Position numbers and translations under genes: made by a program. A DNA stretch of 64,000 bases, taken from the NCBI RefSeq assembly GCF_001183985.1, contig NZ_LFZW01000001.1, positions 1,209,812 to 1,273,811 on the forward strand, read 5' to 3'. This document shows, one piece after another, positions 7,743 to 16,296 of this stretch; the first letter of the stretch is position 1; each line of letters begins with the position of its first letter. The stretch comes from Peribacillus loiseleuriae (GTDB lineage Bacteria > Bacillota > Bacilli > Bacillales > DSM-1321). The notes beneath the pieces are model-generated. The model did not search any database and was not told where the DNA came from. It saw nothing but the letters and a program-made list of their open reading frames with translations.

Positions 7743-8486
7743 ATGTCCTTATTAGAAATAAACAACTTAGTCGGAGGTTATACAAGAATTCCTGTATTAA
7801 AAGGAATCAGCTTTGACATTCAACCGAATGAGCTTGTTGGACTTATTGGTTTGAATGGAGCAGGTAAGAGTACAACGATTAAGCATATTATTGGATTGAT
7901 GGAAGAGAAGAGTGGTTCGATTACGATTAATGGAAAAACGTTTGCAGAGAATCCAGATGCATATCGAAAACAGTATACCTATATTCCTGAAACACCTATT
8001 CTTTATGATGAGCTTACACTTGAGGAACACTTAAGGCTTACTGCGATGGCATACGGTCTAGAGGAATCCGTGTTTAAAGATAGGATGGGGAAATTATTAA
8101 AGGAATTCCATATGGAAAAACGTTTATCTTGGTTCCCAGCCCATTTTTCAAAAGGGATGCGGCAAAAGGTGATGATTATGTGTGCGTTCCTTGTTCAACC
8201 ATCCTTGTATATTGTGGATGAACCATTTGTTGGGCTAGATCCGCTCGGAATTCAGTCGTTACTCGACCTTATGCAAAATATGAAAGAAAGCGGTGCAGGG
8301 ATCTTAATGTCTACTCATATCCTTGCGACAGCAGAAAGATATTGTGATTCTTTCGTCATTCTTCACAATGGAGAAATTCGTGCAAAGGGTGATTTAGAAC
8401 AGCTGCGAAGTCAATTTGACATGCCAGGAGCAACGCTTGATGACTTATATATTCAATTGACAAAGGAAGAAACTAAACATGAATAG
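7743..8486 (+). CDS. ecsA: EcsA, ATPase of the Ecs ABC transporter
   Basis: 247 residues from ATG 7743 (GGAAGGG upstream; the frame extends to 7707 without a ribosome site). Walker A GLNGAGKSTT, a variant signature FSKGMRQKV, Walker B LYIVDEPFVGLDPL and H-loop STHI are visible. It is very close to B. subtilis EcsA (YTYIPETPILYDELTLEEHL, WFPAHFSKGM). The Ecs transporter affects regulated intramembrane proteolysis, exoenzyme secretion and competence, possibly by exporting peptide products. Overlaps ecsB by eight bases. Confidence 0.96.
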   Translation: MSLLEINNLVGGYTRIPVLKGISFDIQPNELVGLIGLNGAGKSTTIKHIIGLMEEKSGSITINGKTFAENPDAYRKQYTYIPETPILYDELTLEEHLRLTAMAYGLEESVFKDRMGKLLKEFHMEKRLSWFPAHFSKGMRQKVMIMCAFLVQPSLYIVDEPFVGLDPLGIQSLLDLMQNMKESGAGILMSTHILATAERYCDSFVILHNGEIRAKGDLEQLRSQFDMPGATLDDLYIQLTKEETKHE

Positions 8487-9684
8487 CCAAGGATTATGGA
8501 AGGAGCGGTTCCTCGGCTATAGCCAAGAAATGCAAAAGTATTTACGATATATATTTAACGGACATTTAATGTTTGTTATGGTGATTGGTCTCGGTGGTCT
8601 CGGCTTTTATTACAGCGAATGGGTGAAAACCTTGACCGCTGATTTTCCAGCAACTTGGATCATGGCTGTTGTTCTTGGTTTTCTATTAACAAGAAGCCCG
8701 ATTATGACGTTTTTGAAAGAAGCGGATGTGGTGTTCCTATTGCCGCTGGAAATGAAGCTAAGAATGTATTTTAGAAATTCAATTTTGTTGAGTGCGATTA
8801 TGCAGGGCTTTATGTTGATCATTGTGTACATTGTTTTCCTACCGATGTATACAAAGGTAATCGATCTAAATATGGGTTACAGTCTTTGTATTATCCTTGT
8901 GTTGCTCGCTGTGAAATTTTTCAACATACATATTCATTGGTATATGTTGAAATATACGGAGCCGTCTGTAATCAAAATTGACTTCATTATCCGTTTACTA
9001 GTGAATATTGTTTTACTTTATTTAGTTTTTGCAGAGGCCGGTAATTTAGCTTTGATACTACCAGCACTTCTTTGCGGCTTGTTCTTTTATTACCGGAACG
9101 TAACGTTGAAGAAGGGCATTAAGTGGGAGCGATTAATCGAACTAGAGGGCAAGCGGATGATGTCGTTTTACCGTATTGCTAATTTATTCACGGATGTACC
9201 TAAGCTGAGAGGTAAAGTGGCCAGACGAAAATGGCTAGACTGGCTACTCACCTTTATTCCATATCGCCAAAAATCAACTTACACGTTTTTGTATGCTCGG
9301 ACGATGCTCCGTGCCAATGATTATGTGGGCCTACTAATAAGGCTGACTGTTATAGGCTTGTTTGTTTTACTTACCTTTCCTTCAATGGTTGCAAGTATAC
9401 TCGTGACGATTTTATTTCTTTATATGACAGGAATTCAAATTCTCCCGGTTTGGAAACAGCATGAATTGAAAATTTGGGTATCCCTATATCCTTTGCCTGC
9501 TAAATTACGAGAAACAGCAGTTATACAACTTGTATCTTGCTTTTTACTTTTTGAAGCAATCGTGTTTGTCCTTGTGTTACTTATTGCGGGGAATTGGTTG
9601 GGTGCCGGCGCATCATCCTTAGCGGCACTTGTATTTATTCTAATATTTAGAGGCTATTCTGCAAAAAAAATAAGGAGTTTCTAA
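8479..9684 (+). CDS. ecsB: EcsB, membrane subunit of the Ecs ABC transporter
   Basis: A 401-residue multi-pass membrane protein with about eight hydrophobic segments, matching the EcsB/YthQ-type permease family (N-terminal SQEMQKYLRYIFNGHLMFV). Its ATG lies inside the end of ecsA, so the two are translationally coupled. The last codons (AKKIRSF) contain an A-run and one arm of a hairpin AGGAGTTT/AAACTCCT that spans the stop codon. It forms the membrane channel with EcsA. Confidence 0.94.
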   Translation: MNSQGLWKERFLGYSQEMQKYLRYIFNGHLMFVMVIGLGGLGFYYSEWVKTLTADFPATWIMAVVLGFLLTRSPIMTFLKEADVVFLLPLEMKLRMYFRNSILLSAIMQGFMLIIVYIVFLPMYTKVIDLNMGYSLCIILVLLAVKFFNIHIHWYMLKYTEPSVIKIDFIIRLLVNIVLLYLVFAEAGNLALILPALLCGLFFYYRNVTLKKGIKWERLIELEGKRMMSFYRIANLFTDVPKLRGKVARRKWLDWLLTFIPYRQKSTYTFLYARTMLRANDYVGLLIRLTVIGLFVLLTFPSMVASILVTILFLYMTGIQILPVWKQHELKIWVSLYPLPAKLRETAVIQLVSCFLLFEAIVFVLVLLIAGNWLGAGASSLAALVFILIFRGYSAKKIRSF

Positions 9685-9700
9685 CAGGCAAAACTCCTAT

Positions 9701-9812
9701 GGTGTTAATACGCCACCATTAACCAGGAAGGATAAATCATGTAGCACGCAATACTCGCCTGATTACAATGGTAGCGGTGCGAAGCCCCTTTCCCATGTCT
9801 TTCATACAGAAA
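9701..9812 (+). repeat. Dispersed repeat family C, copy 1
   Basis: Contains TTAATACGCCACCATTAACC, AGGAAGGATAAATCATGTAG, CACGCAATACTC and ATGGTAGCGGTGCGAAGCCC, ending CCCATGTCTTTCAT. It parallels 41006-41190 and a fragment at 62532-62580. The outer arms CGCCACCAT and ATGGTAGCG are inverted repeats. It fills the ecsB-ecsC gap and runs into the first codons of ecsC. Confidence 0.75.
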
Positions 9813-10541
9813 CTGGAGGCGATTGCAATCGACACGTATGAACAAATTATCAACCGTGAGCTTATGGCATGGAAAAAGAAAATTTTGCGGAAATCAGGCA
9901 CCTTTGAGCGAATGTCCAAAACAGCACAAAACAAAATGAACACCTTTATTCCTAAAAAAGTACATGGAGTTATTACCGAGAGCGTCCGGAATCTTGTTGA
10001 AGCTGTCTTAAAAGGGTCTAAATTCGTATCGAAGGAAAGAGATGTTTCTTGCTTGAACTTGCAGCAAAAAGATCAATGGGTGAAGGAAACCATTGTAACC
10101 TATCGAAAAACGGCAGTAATTGAAGGGGCAGGTACAGGTGCAGGCGGTATTTTATTAGGTCTTGCTGATTTTCCGTTATTATTAAGTATCAAAATGAAGC
10201 TTCTTTTTGAAATAGCTGGTTTGTACGGTTTCGACGCAAAGAAATACGAAGAACGTCTATTCATTCTTCATATTTTTCAACTAGCTTTTTCTGGTGAAGA
10301 AAAGAGACGAGAGACACTGGATATTATTGAGCATTGGAATGAAACTGAACATACCAGGGAATTAGATTGGCAGGAATTTCAGCAAGAGTACAGAGATCAA
10401 ATTGATTTCGTCAAAATGTTTCAGCTCGTTCCAGGGATTGGTGCAGCAGTAGGGGCCTATGCCAATCATCAATTGTTGGAGCAGCTAGGGGAAACGGCGA
10501 TGAATGGGTATCGCCTGCGAATTCTATCTGAAAAGGAATAA
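9795..10541 (+). CDS. ecsC: EcsC family protein
   Basis: About 248 residues from ATG 9795. The EcsC family core starts around ELMAWKKKIL and includes KVHGVITESVRNLVEAVLKG, the hydrophobic glycine-rich GAGTGAGGILLGLADFPLLL and, near the end, PGIGAAVGAYANHQLLE. EcsC is the third gene of the ecs operon; its role is unknown. Neither ATG 9768 nor ATG 9795 has a clear ribosome site, and both lie inside repeat C copy 1, so the original translation start seems to have been replaced or moved. ATG 9864 (MAWKKK) is another possible start. Confidence 0.88.
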   Translation: MSFIQKLEAIAIDTYEQIINRELMAWKKKILRKSGTFERMSKTAQNKMNTFIPKKVHGVITESVRNLVEAVLKGSKFVSKERDVSCLNLQQKDQWVKETIVTYRKTAVIEGAGTGAGGILLGLADFPLLLSIKMKLLFEIAGLYGFDAKKYEERLFILHIFQLAFSGEEKRRETLDIIEHWNETEHTRELDWQEFQQEYRDQIDFVKMFQLVPGIGAAVGAYANHQLLEQLGETAMNGYRLRILSEKE

Positions 10542-10547
10542 GAAATA

Positions 10548-10595
10548 AGCCGCTTGTGTCAATCGTAGTAGATGAGACAAGCGGCTCTTATATAT
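10548..10595. terminator. Terminator between ecsC and the ABC ATPase gene
   Basis: AGCCGCTTGT (10548-10557) pairs with ACAAGCGGCT (10577-10586), a perfect 10 bp stem followed by CTTATATATTTT. It sits between convergent genes. Confidence 0.75.
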
Positions 10596-10620
10596 TTTAA
10601 AATAAAATTTATTAAGGAAT

Positions 10621-11436
10621 TTATACTCTGTTCTTTGATTTAATTCGAATCCAAGGACGTTCATCTTCCCATCCCAATGAAATGGGGAGACCAAAAGTCT
10701 TATCTAATAACTCCTCGGTCAAGACTGATTTTTTTTGTCCATTCGCAATAATATTTCCTTTATTTAACAACAAAGTGTGAGTAATAGATGGAACGAGTTC
10801 TTCGATATGATGGGTTACATATAATAGAGTAGGACCTTCAGCTGATTGAGCCATCTTCTCAATTGTAGAAAGGAGGTCTTCTTTTGAATAGAGATCTAGA
10901 CCGTTGCATGGTTCATCCAGGATAAGCAAGCTCGGTGAAGCCATGAGCGCTCGAGCGATCATCACTTTCCTTTTTTCTCCTTGAGAGAGAGATGAGAAAG
11001 CTTGGTTAGTTAAATCACTAATTCTGAATTGTTGAAGAAGTTCTCTAGCTTTTTCAATATCATTTTCCGTTATTTCTTCATACAATCCAACCGAAGCATT
11101 TTTTCCACTTAATACGACTTCTATAGCTGTATCACTTGGACGGGAATGAAATTTTTCATCTAATGAAGTGCTTACCCATCCAATCTTTTTACGAAGCTCA
11201 GGGATGTTTGTTTTACCGAATACATTTCCTAAAACGGAAACTTGGCCTTTATTTGGCCATTGATAACCCGTTATGATCTTTAAGAGAGAAGTTTTCCCCG
11301 ATCCATTTAATCCTAATATGGCCCAGTGTTCTCCTTTGTTCACTTTCCAGGAAATACAATTCAATATATTCTTATGATCTCTGTTCCAAATAATTTCGTT
11401 TAGTTGAATCACATTACTTTCTATTTCTTGAACCAT
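10621..11436 (-). CDS. YlmA-like ABC transporter ATPase
   Basis: 271 residues. Walker A LGLNGSGKTSLL, signature SSLSQGEKRKV, Walker B SLLILDEPCNGLDL and H-loop VTHHIEEL are intact. Sequence style (HWAILGLNGSGKTSLLKIIT, SSLDEKFHSRPSDTAIEVVL) resembles B. subtilis YlmA and the ModF-type ATPases, which usually appear without a membrane partner. No permease gene is adjacent. The substrate is unknown. It stands alone between ecsC and the amidohydrolase gene; GGAGGAG precedes the ATG. Confidence 0.85.
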   Translation of the reverse strand: MVQEIESNVIQLNEIIWNRDHKNILNCISWKVNKGEHWAILGLNGSGKTSLLKIITGYQWPNKGQVSVLGNVFGKTNIPELRKKIGWVSTSLDEKFHSRPSDTAIEVVLSGKNASVGLYEEITENDIEKARELLQQFRISDLTNQAFSSLSQGEKRKVMIARALMASPSLLILDEPCNGLDLYSKEDLLSTIEKMAQSAEGPTLLYVTHHIEELVPSITHTLLLNKGNIIANGQKKSVLTEELLDKTFGLPISLGWEDERPWIRIKSKNRV

Positions 11437-11540
11437 CTAGACTCCTCCAATAGTTAAGTTTACAAAATTATACGAGCTTATAGAAATTGAGAGTGGTTCG
11501 TAAAACTCTTCTTTAACTTATTAAATGGTAGTAGAGTTGT

Positions 11541-12725
11541 TTATTTATTTTCACTACTTTGGTGATAGGAAAGTGCAGCACTGCCCAATGTTTTAGCTGC
11601 AATAAGCATCGCTTTTTCATCGATGTCAAACTTTGGATGGTGATGTCCGTAGGAAAAATCAGGGTACGGCTTAGCACCTGTGAAAAAGAATGTTCCCTTC
11701 ACATTTTGTAAATAATACGAAAAGTCTTCTCCTGTCATATCAGGCAGCGTTTCTTCAATCGTATCTACTTCGGCTACTGTAGAAGCTGCTTCGACGATTA
11801 AATGTGTTTCTTCTTCATGATTAATCACGGCAGGGTACCCATAATCATACGTATATTTATATGTGCAATTTCCGGAAAGGCAGGTTCCTTTTACGATTCG
11901 TTCAATTTCTTCTGGAATAAATGTCCGTACATCTTCATTAAATGTCCGTACAGTGCCGCCGATTGTTGCTTTATCGGCAATCACGTTAAAGGCGTTTTCT
12001 GCCACAAAGGATGCAATAGTGACGACAGCAGAATCGAGTGGATTGACACGTCTGCTGACAATTTGCTGTAGGTTTGATACGAGTTGAGCGCCAATGACAA
12101 TGGCATCTTTCGTTTTATGTGGCTGTGCACCATGTCCGCCTTGACCAAAAAGAGTAATTTCGAATCGGTCAGCTGCCGCCATAAAAGGACCGACTCTATG
12201 TTGGATCGTTCCAGTTGGTACAGTTGCCCAAAGATGGGTTCCGAAAATGACATCAACTCCATCTAAACAGCCATCCTCAATCATTGGTTTAGCGCCGCCT
12301 GGAGCGTATTCCTCGGCATGTTGATGAATAAATACATACTCACCCATTAGTTCTTCTTTCATTGAATGAAGAACTTTTGCTAGGATCAATAAGGTAGCTG
12401 TATGCCCATCATGCCCACATGCATGCATGATACCAGGAACAGTTGACTTGTAAGGAACATCCTTTTCATCTTGTATTGGTAATGCATCAAAATCAGCACG
12501 TAGTGCGACGGTTTTACCAGGTTTAGCACCCGTAATTCTTGCCACAACCCCATTACCACCAACACCAGATTTTACTTCAATGCCAAGTTGTTGATAAAAA
12601 TTGGTAATATAAGCAGCCGTTTTCGTTTCTTGAAAAGAAAGCTCAGGGTGTTGGTGTAAATAGCGTCGAATGACGACCATTTCTTCATAAGATTTTTCTA
12701 ATTGGGTATGTAACATAGTAATCAT
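11541..12725 (-). CDS. yhaA: M20 family amidohydrolase (YhaA type)
   Basis: 394 residues of the AmhX/hippurate hydrolase branch of peptidase family M20. Metal-site residues are present: HACGHDGHTATLL (Cys and His), the QHAEE acidic pair, THLWATVP, LPDMTGEDFSYYL and a C-terminal GHHHPKFDIDEKAM. Such enzymes remove acyl groups from N-acyl amino acids or similar amides; the true substrate is unknown. It is probably cytoplasmic, with no signal peptide. Its position after ecs matches yhaA of B. subtilis. GGAGGT lies five bases before the chosen ATG. Confidence 0.88.
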   Translation of the reverse strand: MITMLHTQLEKSYEEMVVIRRYLHQHPELSFQETKTAAYITNFYQQLGIEVKSGVGGNGVVARITGAKPGKTVALRADFDALPIQDEKDVPYKSTVPGIMHACGHDGHTATLLILAKVLHSMKEELMGEYVFIHQHAEEYAPGGAKPMIEDGCLDGVDVIFGTHLWATVPTGTIQHRVGPFMAAADRFEITLFGQGGHGAQPHKTKDAIVIGAQLVSNLQQIVSRRVNPLDSAVVTIASFVAENAFNVIADKATIGGTVRTFNEDVRTFIPEEIERIVKGTCLSGNCTYKYTYDYGYPAVINHEEETHLIVEAASTVAEVDTIEETLPDMTGEDFSYYLQNVKGTFFFTGAKPYPDFSYGHHHPKFDIDEKAMLIAAKTLGSAALSYHQSSENK

Positions 12726-12841
12726 ATTTTACCTCCGAAATTGAGTGAATAATTGGTATATAGGAAATAGTATAGCATACAATGTTTGGAGAGAAGGTTT
12801 AACTGTTTTGTAAGTTCTCAGTCAAATAAACGGAGGGGAAA

Positions 12842-13504
12842 ATGAGAAAAGTTTATGAGAAGAATGTACCGATTATTCTAATTGGTTTTTTTATGTGTTT
12901 AGCTATTTACTTTATCATTTCAAAAGCTGTTCAAAGCGGCCAGCCATTGAAGCTGGATCAAGCCTTTTTACCTTTCATTTCAAGTGTTTCAGGTACATGG
13001 ATGTATGCTTTTTTTTATAAGCTTACAGAAATGGGTTCAACCATTATACTTGGAGTTTGCGCATTGATTGTAGTCGTTTGGCTGTGGATCAAGAAAAAAG
13101 ATTATCTTGCGATGGCTGTCGTTTCGATTGGAGTTGCCGGGTCTGATCAGCTGAATCGGTTTGTGAAAGGAATCATCGAACGTGACAGGCCGAGTATTAA
13201 TGCAGCGATTGATGCGGTAGGGTATAGCTTCCCAAGTGGACATGCAATGGTGAGTATTACTTGTTATGGTTTGGCTATTTATTTTATTGGGAAACAAATT
13301 AAGTCAACAATTTTGAAAAACTCGTTTAGAATCGTTCTCTGTTTACTCGTTCTACTAATAGGCTTAAGTAGAATTGTCTTAAAGGCACATTACCCGACTG
13401 ATGTATTGGCAGGTTATTCACTTGGGGGAGCTATTGTGATCGCATGCGTTTTGTTTTATAAATGGTTTACGAATAAAGGTCGAGAGTATTCCAAAAGGGT
13501 CTGA
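12842..13504 (+). CDS. PAP2-type membrane lipid phosphatase
   Basis: 220 residues with about six membrane segments. The three-part PAP2 signature is complete: KGIIERDRPSI, SFPSGHAM and SRIVLKAHYPTDVLAGY. Members dephosphorylate phosphatidate, phosphatidylglycerophosphate or undecaprenyl pyrophosphate on the outer face of the membrane; which one applies here cannot be told. CGGAGGGG precedes the ATG. The final codons (REYSKRV) and the TGA stop fall inside palindromic repeat A copy 1, suggesting the repeat trimmed or extended the native C-terminus. Confidence 0.9.
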   Translation: MRKVYEKNVPIILIGFFMCLAIYFIISKAVQSGQPLKLDQAFLPFISSVSGTWMYAFFYKLTEMGSTIILGVCALIVVVWLWIKKKDYLAMAVVSIGVAGSDQLNRFVKGIIERDRPSINAAIDAVGYSFPSGHAMVSITCYGLAIYFIGKQIKSTILKNSFRIVLCLLVLLIGLSRIVLKAHYPTDVLAGYSLGGAIVIACVLFYKWFTNKGREYSKRV

Positions 13505-13606
13505 TCTCACACTTCCTATACTGTTTATCGTGTCATGACACGTCGTATAAACGATATAGTGGATGTGGGTCTGACCCATCTTTATTTAGGATATCCTCGC
13601 TTTTTT
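13481..13606 (-). repeat. Palindromic repeat family A, copy 1
   Basis: Arms GGGTCTGATCTCAC and GTGGGTCTGACCC surround an inner CTGTTTAT ... ATAAACG pair. The left outer box (GTATTCCAAAAGGGTC) is inside the PAP2 gene and gives its stop codon; the right outer box is TTTAGGATATCCTCG followed by T6. Judged by the asymmetric centre, the unit is in minus orientation. Confidence 0.8.
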
Positions 13607-13827
13607 AATTGCTTTTAGTCTGACTATGAGGCAACAAAGGTAAGGGATATTGACAATAATCAACGTAATTTGGCTTTTACGGGCAAGTTAATCGGCTTTT
13701 TATTTACCGAATAGGAAGAAATTTCTGAAGTGAATAATGTGAGGAGCCATTTTCTTTAGATAGATGCTATTCTTGAATAGTATTTATTAAATTTCGAGAT
13801 AATACTTAAAACAAGGAGGGATTATCT

Positions 13828-14082
13828 TTGGAAAATCACGCATTTTCGGAATTGAGGTTAGTAAATCGATTACTTCTAGGGGTATTTTTAGCTGCTAATT
13901 TAGGCTATTATTTATCTCTATCTACAGTTCAATTTCCTTGGTTAGCGTATATAGGAGCAGCTGTTGGATTGGCAATCATATTGATTTTGTGGATTGGTAA
14001 GCGTTCGACTTTGTTTATTTTCGGTTTTTTTGCAGCGACAATTCTTAATACATTACATTATGAATGGCATCATTTATTTTAA
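13828..14082 (+). CDS. Small membrane protein (84 aa), unknown
   Basis: Starts at TTG 13828 after AAGGAGGG. Three hydrophobic helices are visible: LLLGVFLAANLGYYLSL, WLAYIGAAVGLAIILILWI and TLFIFGFFAATILNTL. The C-terminus is histidine-rich (LHYEWHHLF). I do not recognise a family. It stands alone, with a terminator about 170 bases downstream. Confidence 0.65.
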   Translation: MENHAFSELRLVNRLLLGVFLAANLGYYLSLSTVQFPWLAYIGAAVGLAIILILWIGKRSTLFIFGFFAATILNTLHYEWHHLF

Positions 14083-14250
14083 TAAAGTGGACATTATAAA
14101 GTAATTCGTGTTTATGGTCTTGCGATTTAGTAGCATAAACTAAGATAGGAACAATGCGATTTTTAATAAATTTTGATGTGGAGCGAGATAGTTAAACTCC
14201 AGGCTGTAGGGAAAAAATCTTATTTCTTACTTTTCGACTAATTTTTAGAC

Positions 14251-14297
14251 AAACTACCTATTTCCAAAATGCAACAGGAAAAGGTAGTTTTTGTTTT
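14251..14297 (+). terminator. Terminator in the 14.1-14.4 kb gap
   Basis: AAACTACCTATTTCC pairs with GGAAAAGGTAGTTT (to 14290), followed by TTGTTTT. Apart from this, the 14083-14404 gap shows nothing recognisable. Confidence 0.75.
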
Positions 14298-14404
14298 CTA
14301 GCATATGTTGTTAAGTCTAAATAAGGCTTAGAAATGTTTAAAGTTGTTCGATTTTGTAAAGAGTGTATGTAGTAGTAACATAAATTGAGAAAGGATAGAT
14401 AATT

Positions 14405-15085
14405 ATGAAACGTTTCCTTTTTTTTAAGATTTTTATAGGCATGATGTTTGTATTAGGGGCTTGCGGAAGCGGCAATGACAATAGTGATAATAATGGTAAT
14501 AGCGCTAGTGGTAGCAATACTGAAAAAAGTGACGAGAGGTCAATCTCAGATGAAGGGGTGAATCAAGAAGGGAATCCAGCTAATGCAGGTGTAGAGCAAA
14601 ATAACCCTCAAGAAAAGATTAAAGGTGAGGGCGAATTGGTAACTGTTTACTTACAAAATACGGAAGGTGTGAAAGTTGGGACAGTAAACCTGGAAGAAAC
14701 CGATGCAGGGGTACGCATCAGCTTAGAGGCGTCGAATTTGCCGCCAGGAATACATGGTTTTCATATTCATGAAACAGCGTCATGTGTTGCACCTACTTTT
14801 AAAACAGCGGGCGGGCATTTTAATCCTACAAATGCGAGTCACGGTATAGACCATGAAGAAGGACCACATGCAGGTGACCTTCCCAATATTGAAGTAGGAA
14901 AAGATGGCATGATTAAAGAAGAAGTTATAGCTAAACATGTTACATTAAAGACTCATCAAGAAAATTCATTGTTCGATTCAGATGGCTCGGCACTTGTGAT
15001 TCATGCAAAAGCAGACGACAATCAATCCCAGCCAGCCGGTGATGCAGGAGATCGCATCGCATGCGGTGTGATTGGTGAACAATAA
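14405..15085 (+). CDS. sodC: Cu/Zn superoxide dismutase-like lipoprotein
   Basis: 226 residues. The signal peptide ends in lipobox VLGAC, followed by a long Asn/Ser/Gly-rich tether, so the enzyme domain (from about residue 77) sits outside the membrane. SodC motifs: GFHIHETASC (copper ligands), AGGHFNPTNASHG, GPHAGDLP and GDAGDRIACGVI with the disulphide cysteine. It should convert superoxide to peroxide; B. subtilis YojM is similar, though activity of Bacillus members varies. It has its own terminator at 15103 and no clear operon partner. Confidence 0.9.
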   Translation: MKRFLFFKIFIGMMFVLGACGSGNDNSDNNGNSASGSNTEKSDERSISDEGVNQEGNPANAGVEQNNPQEKIKGEGELVTVYLQNTEGVKVGTVNLEETDAGVRISLEASNLPPGIHGFHIHETASCVAPTFKTAGGHFNPTNASHGIDHEEGPHAGDLPNIEVGKDGMIKEEVIAKHVTLKTHQENSLFDSDGSALVIHAKADDNQSQPAGDAGDRIACGVIGEQ

Positions 15086-15102
15086 TGAAGCTAGATAAGA
15101 AT

Positions 15103-15150
15103 GAAGGATGCCTAAAAGAGTGTGACCCTTTTAAACATCCTTCTTCTAGT
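15103..15150 (+). terminator. Terminator of sodC
   Basis: GAAGGATG (15103-15110) pairs with CATCCTTC (15136-15143); an inner CCTAAAAG ... CTTTTAA adds to the stem. It lies 18 bases after the stop codon. Confidence 0.65.
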
Positions 15151-15186
15151 TCGTTAGAAAATAGTTATTAATGACTTTAGGCATTT

Positions 15187-15756
15187 TTGCATACTAAGGA
15201 AAAATACGAAAGTAACTGTTCTTACATTAAAAACATTGCAAGAATGGTCGTAACAACTAATCCAAACGTCACTGGCAATAGATTTCGTCGTGCTAGTTCA
15301 AATGGATCTACATTACATATAGCTGCTGCTGGGATTAAAACCCAAGGAATTAGCGTTCCTCTACCAGATATAAATAATGCATATTTCGGTGTTAACGATA
15401 CTAGTAGGATTGTACCTTTGAAAAATAGGGTTAATAAAATTATTAATATTTATAAAAATGGTACAGTTGATACCTTTAAATGGATTAAACAAACTAATTT
15501 AGCCTATGGGAATGAAAGGGCTACTATAGCAAAGGCAGACTTCGACTCCACGGCTGAATACACAGTTTCATACATTGCTCTGGACAAAGAAAAGTTTACG
15601 GTGAATCCTGTTTCTGTTCCTGTGAGTTGGGCTGGATCATTTAAAGCAGCATTTAATGACTTATTGAATGAGCATAGTGATATTGCTACAACAGTACGCG
15701 TAAATTCCAAGCTGATTTACGATATGCTAGTTCGCATGAAAGCAGGTGGAATCTGA
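15187..15756 (+). CDS. Unknown protein at head of a phage-tail-like remnant
   Basis: 189 residues in the open frame, which begins at TTG 15187 without a visible ribosome site; ATG 15244 (MVVTTNPNVTGN) is an alternative. It is soluble with no signal peptide, rich in Asn, Thr and Val, with a beta-type pattern (AKADFDSTAEYTVSYIALDK). I do not recognise the family. It ends one base before the next ATG and heads a five-gene run ending in a holin-like protein, so a phage tail or base-plate accessory protein is a reasonable guess. The start may be truncated. Confidence 0.55.
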   Translation: MHTKEKYESNCSYIKNIARMVVTTNPNVTGNRFRRASSNGSTLHIAAAGIKTQGISVPLPDINNAYFGVNDTSRIVPLKNRVNKIINIYKNGTVDTFKWIKQTNLAYGNERATIAKADFDSTAEYTVSYIALDKEKFTVNPVSVPVSWAGSFKAAFNDLLNEHSDIATTVRVNSKLIYDMLVRMKAGGI

Positions 15757-15757
15757 T

Positions 15758-15955
15758 ATGGAAGAATTAGAAAGAGAGTTTATTCAGCGAGTTACGGAAG
15801 CAGTTGGGAAAACCGTGGAGGACTTTGATCGTGAAGTTGAAGCAGCTAAAGATGCCAATGATTTGAAAAAGGTTCTTACCGATATAAAGCAGCAGTCGGA
15901 TATAAGCGCAATGGTGCTAGACTTCATGGAATACTTATCTGGAGGTGATATCTGA
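15758..15955 (+). CDS. Small acidic helical protein of the phage-like cluster
   Basis: 65 residues, MEELEREFIQRVTEAVGKTV onward, highly charged and predicted all-helical or coiled coil. The ATG follows the upstream stop by one base, with AGGTGGA as ribosome site. Its own stop overlaps the next start (TGATG at 15953-15957), which shows tight translational coupling. I do not recognise the family. Confidence 0.6.
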   Translation: MEELEREFIQRVTEAVGKTVEDFDREVEAAKDANDLKKVLTDIKQQSDISAMVLDFMEYLSGGDI

Positions 15956-16182
15956 TGGCAGTTTTACCATTTCTAACGAAGGCATATGCTCAGAATGTTT
16001 ACATTTTCGGTAATAGGAAATTTGATGGTGGCGTGCCTGTGGATTATCACCAGTCTATTAAAGAACATGCTGTCATAGTTTATTCGGACGATCAGATTAA
16101 GGCGGCGTATACGAGTGAATATATTACGGAAGATGAATACGTGGAAACGATGCAGATTAGGGAAGCACCTGCGGTAGAGTAA
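15955..16182 (+). CDS. Small protein of the phage-like cluster (75 aa)
   Basis: MAVLPFLTKAYAQNVYIFGN then RKFDGGVPVDYHQSIKEHAV. It overlaps the upstream stop by one base, with GGAGGTG before it. The tail YTSEYITEDEYVETMQI recalls the end of XkdX-type phage proteins (ITxEEYxEITG). No signal peptide or membrane span is clear. Probably phage tail-module derived; function unknown. Confidence 0.6.
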   Translation: MAVLPFLTKAYAQNVYIFGNRKFDGGVPVDYHQSIKEHAVIVYSDDQIKAAYTSEYITEDEYVETMQIREAPAVE

Positions 16183-16217
16183 GGTGTATTTTTTATGTCT
16201 TAAATAGGAGGAGCAAC

Positions 16218-16295
16218 ATGGAATGGAGTAGTTTTTTTGGGGATGGATTGTTTGCTATTAAAAGGTTAGATACATTAGAAAAGGAGTCGGTTTAA
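16218..16295 (+). CDS. Micro-ORF (25 aa) before the holin-like gene
   Basis: MEWSSFFGDGLFAIKRLDTL then EKESV, preceded by a strong AGGAGGAG. It has the size and position of the XkdX-like protein commonly found before phage holins, but too little sequence remains to assign it. Its last codons contain the AAAAGGAG ribosome site of the next gene, so translational coupling is likely. Confidence 0.45.
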   Translation: MEWSSFFGDGLFAIKRLDTLEKESV

Positions 16296-16296
16296 T

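Noticed and set aside
9670-9697. Minus-strand terminator AGGAGTTTT ... AAACTCCT with T8 at the ecsB end
   Set aside because: There is no minus-strand gene upstream for it to end; the T-run is the reverse of the lysine codons of EcsB.
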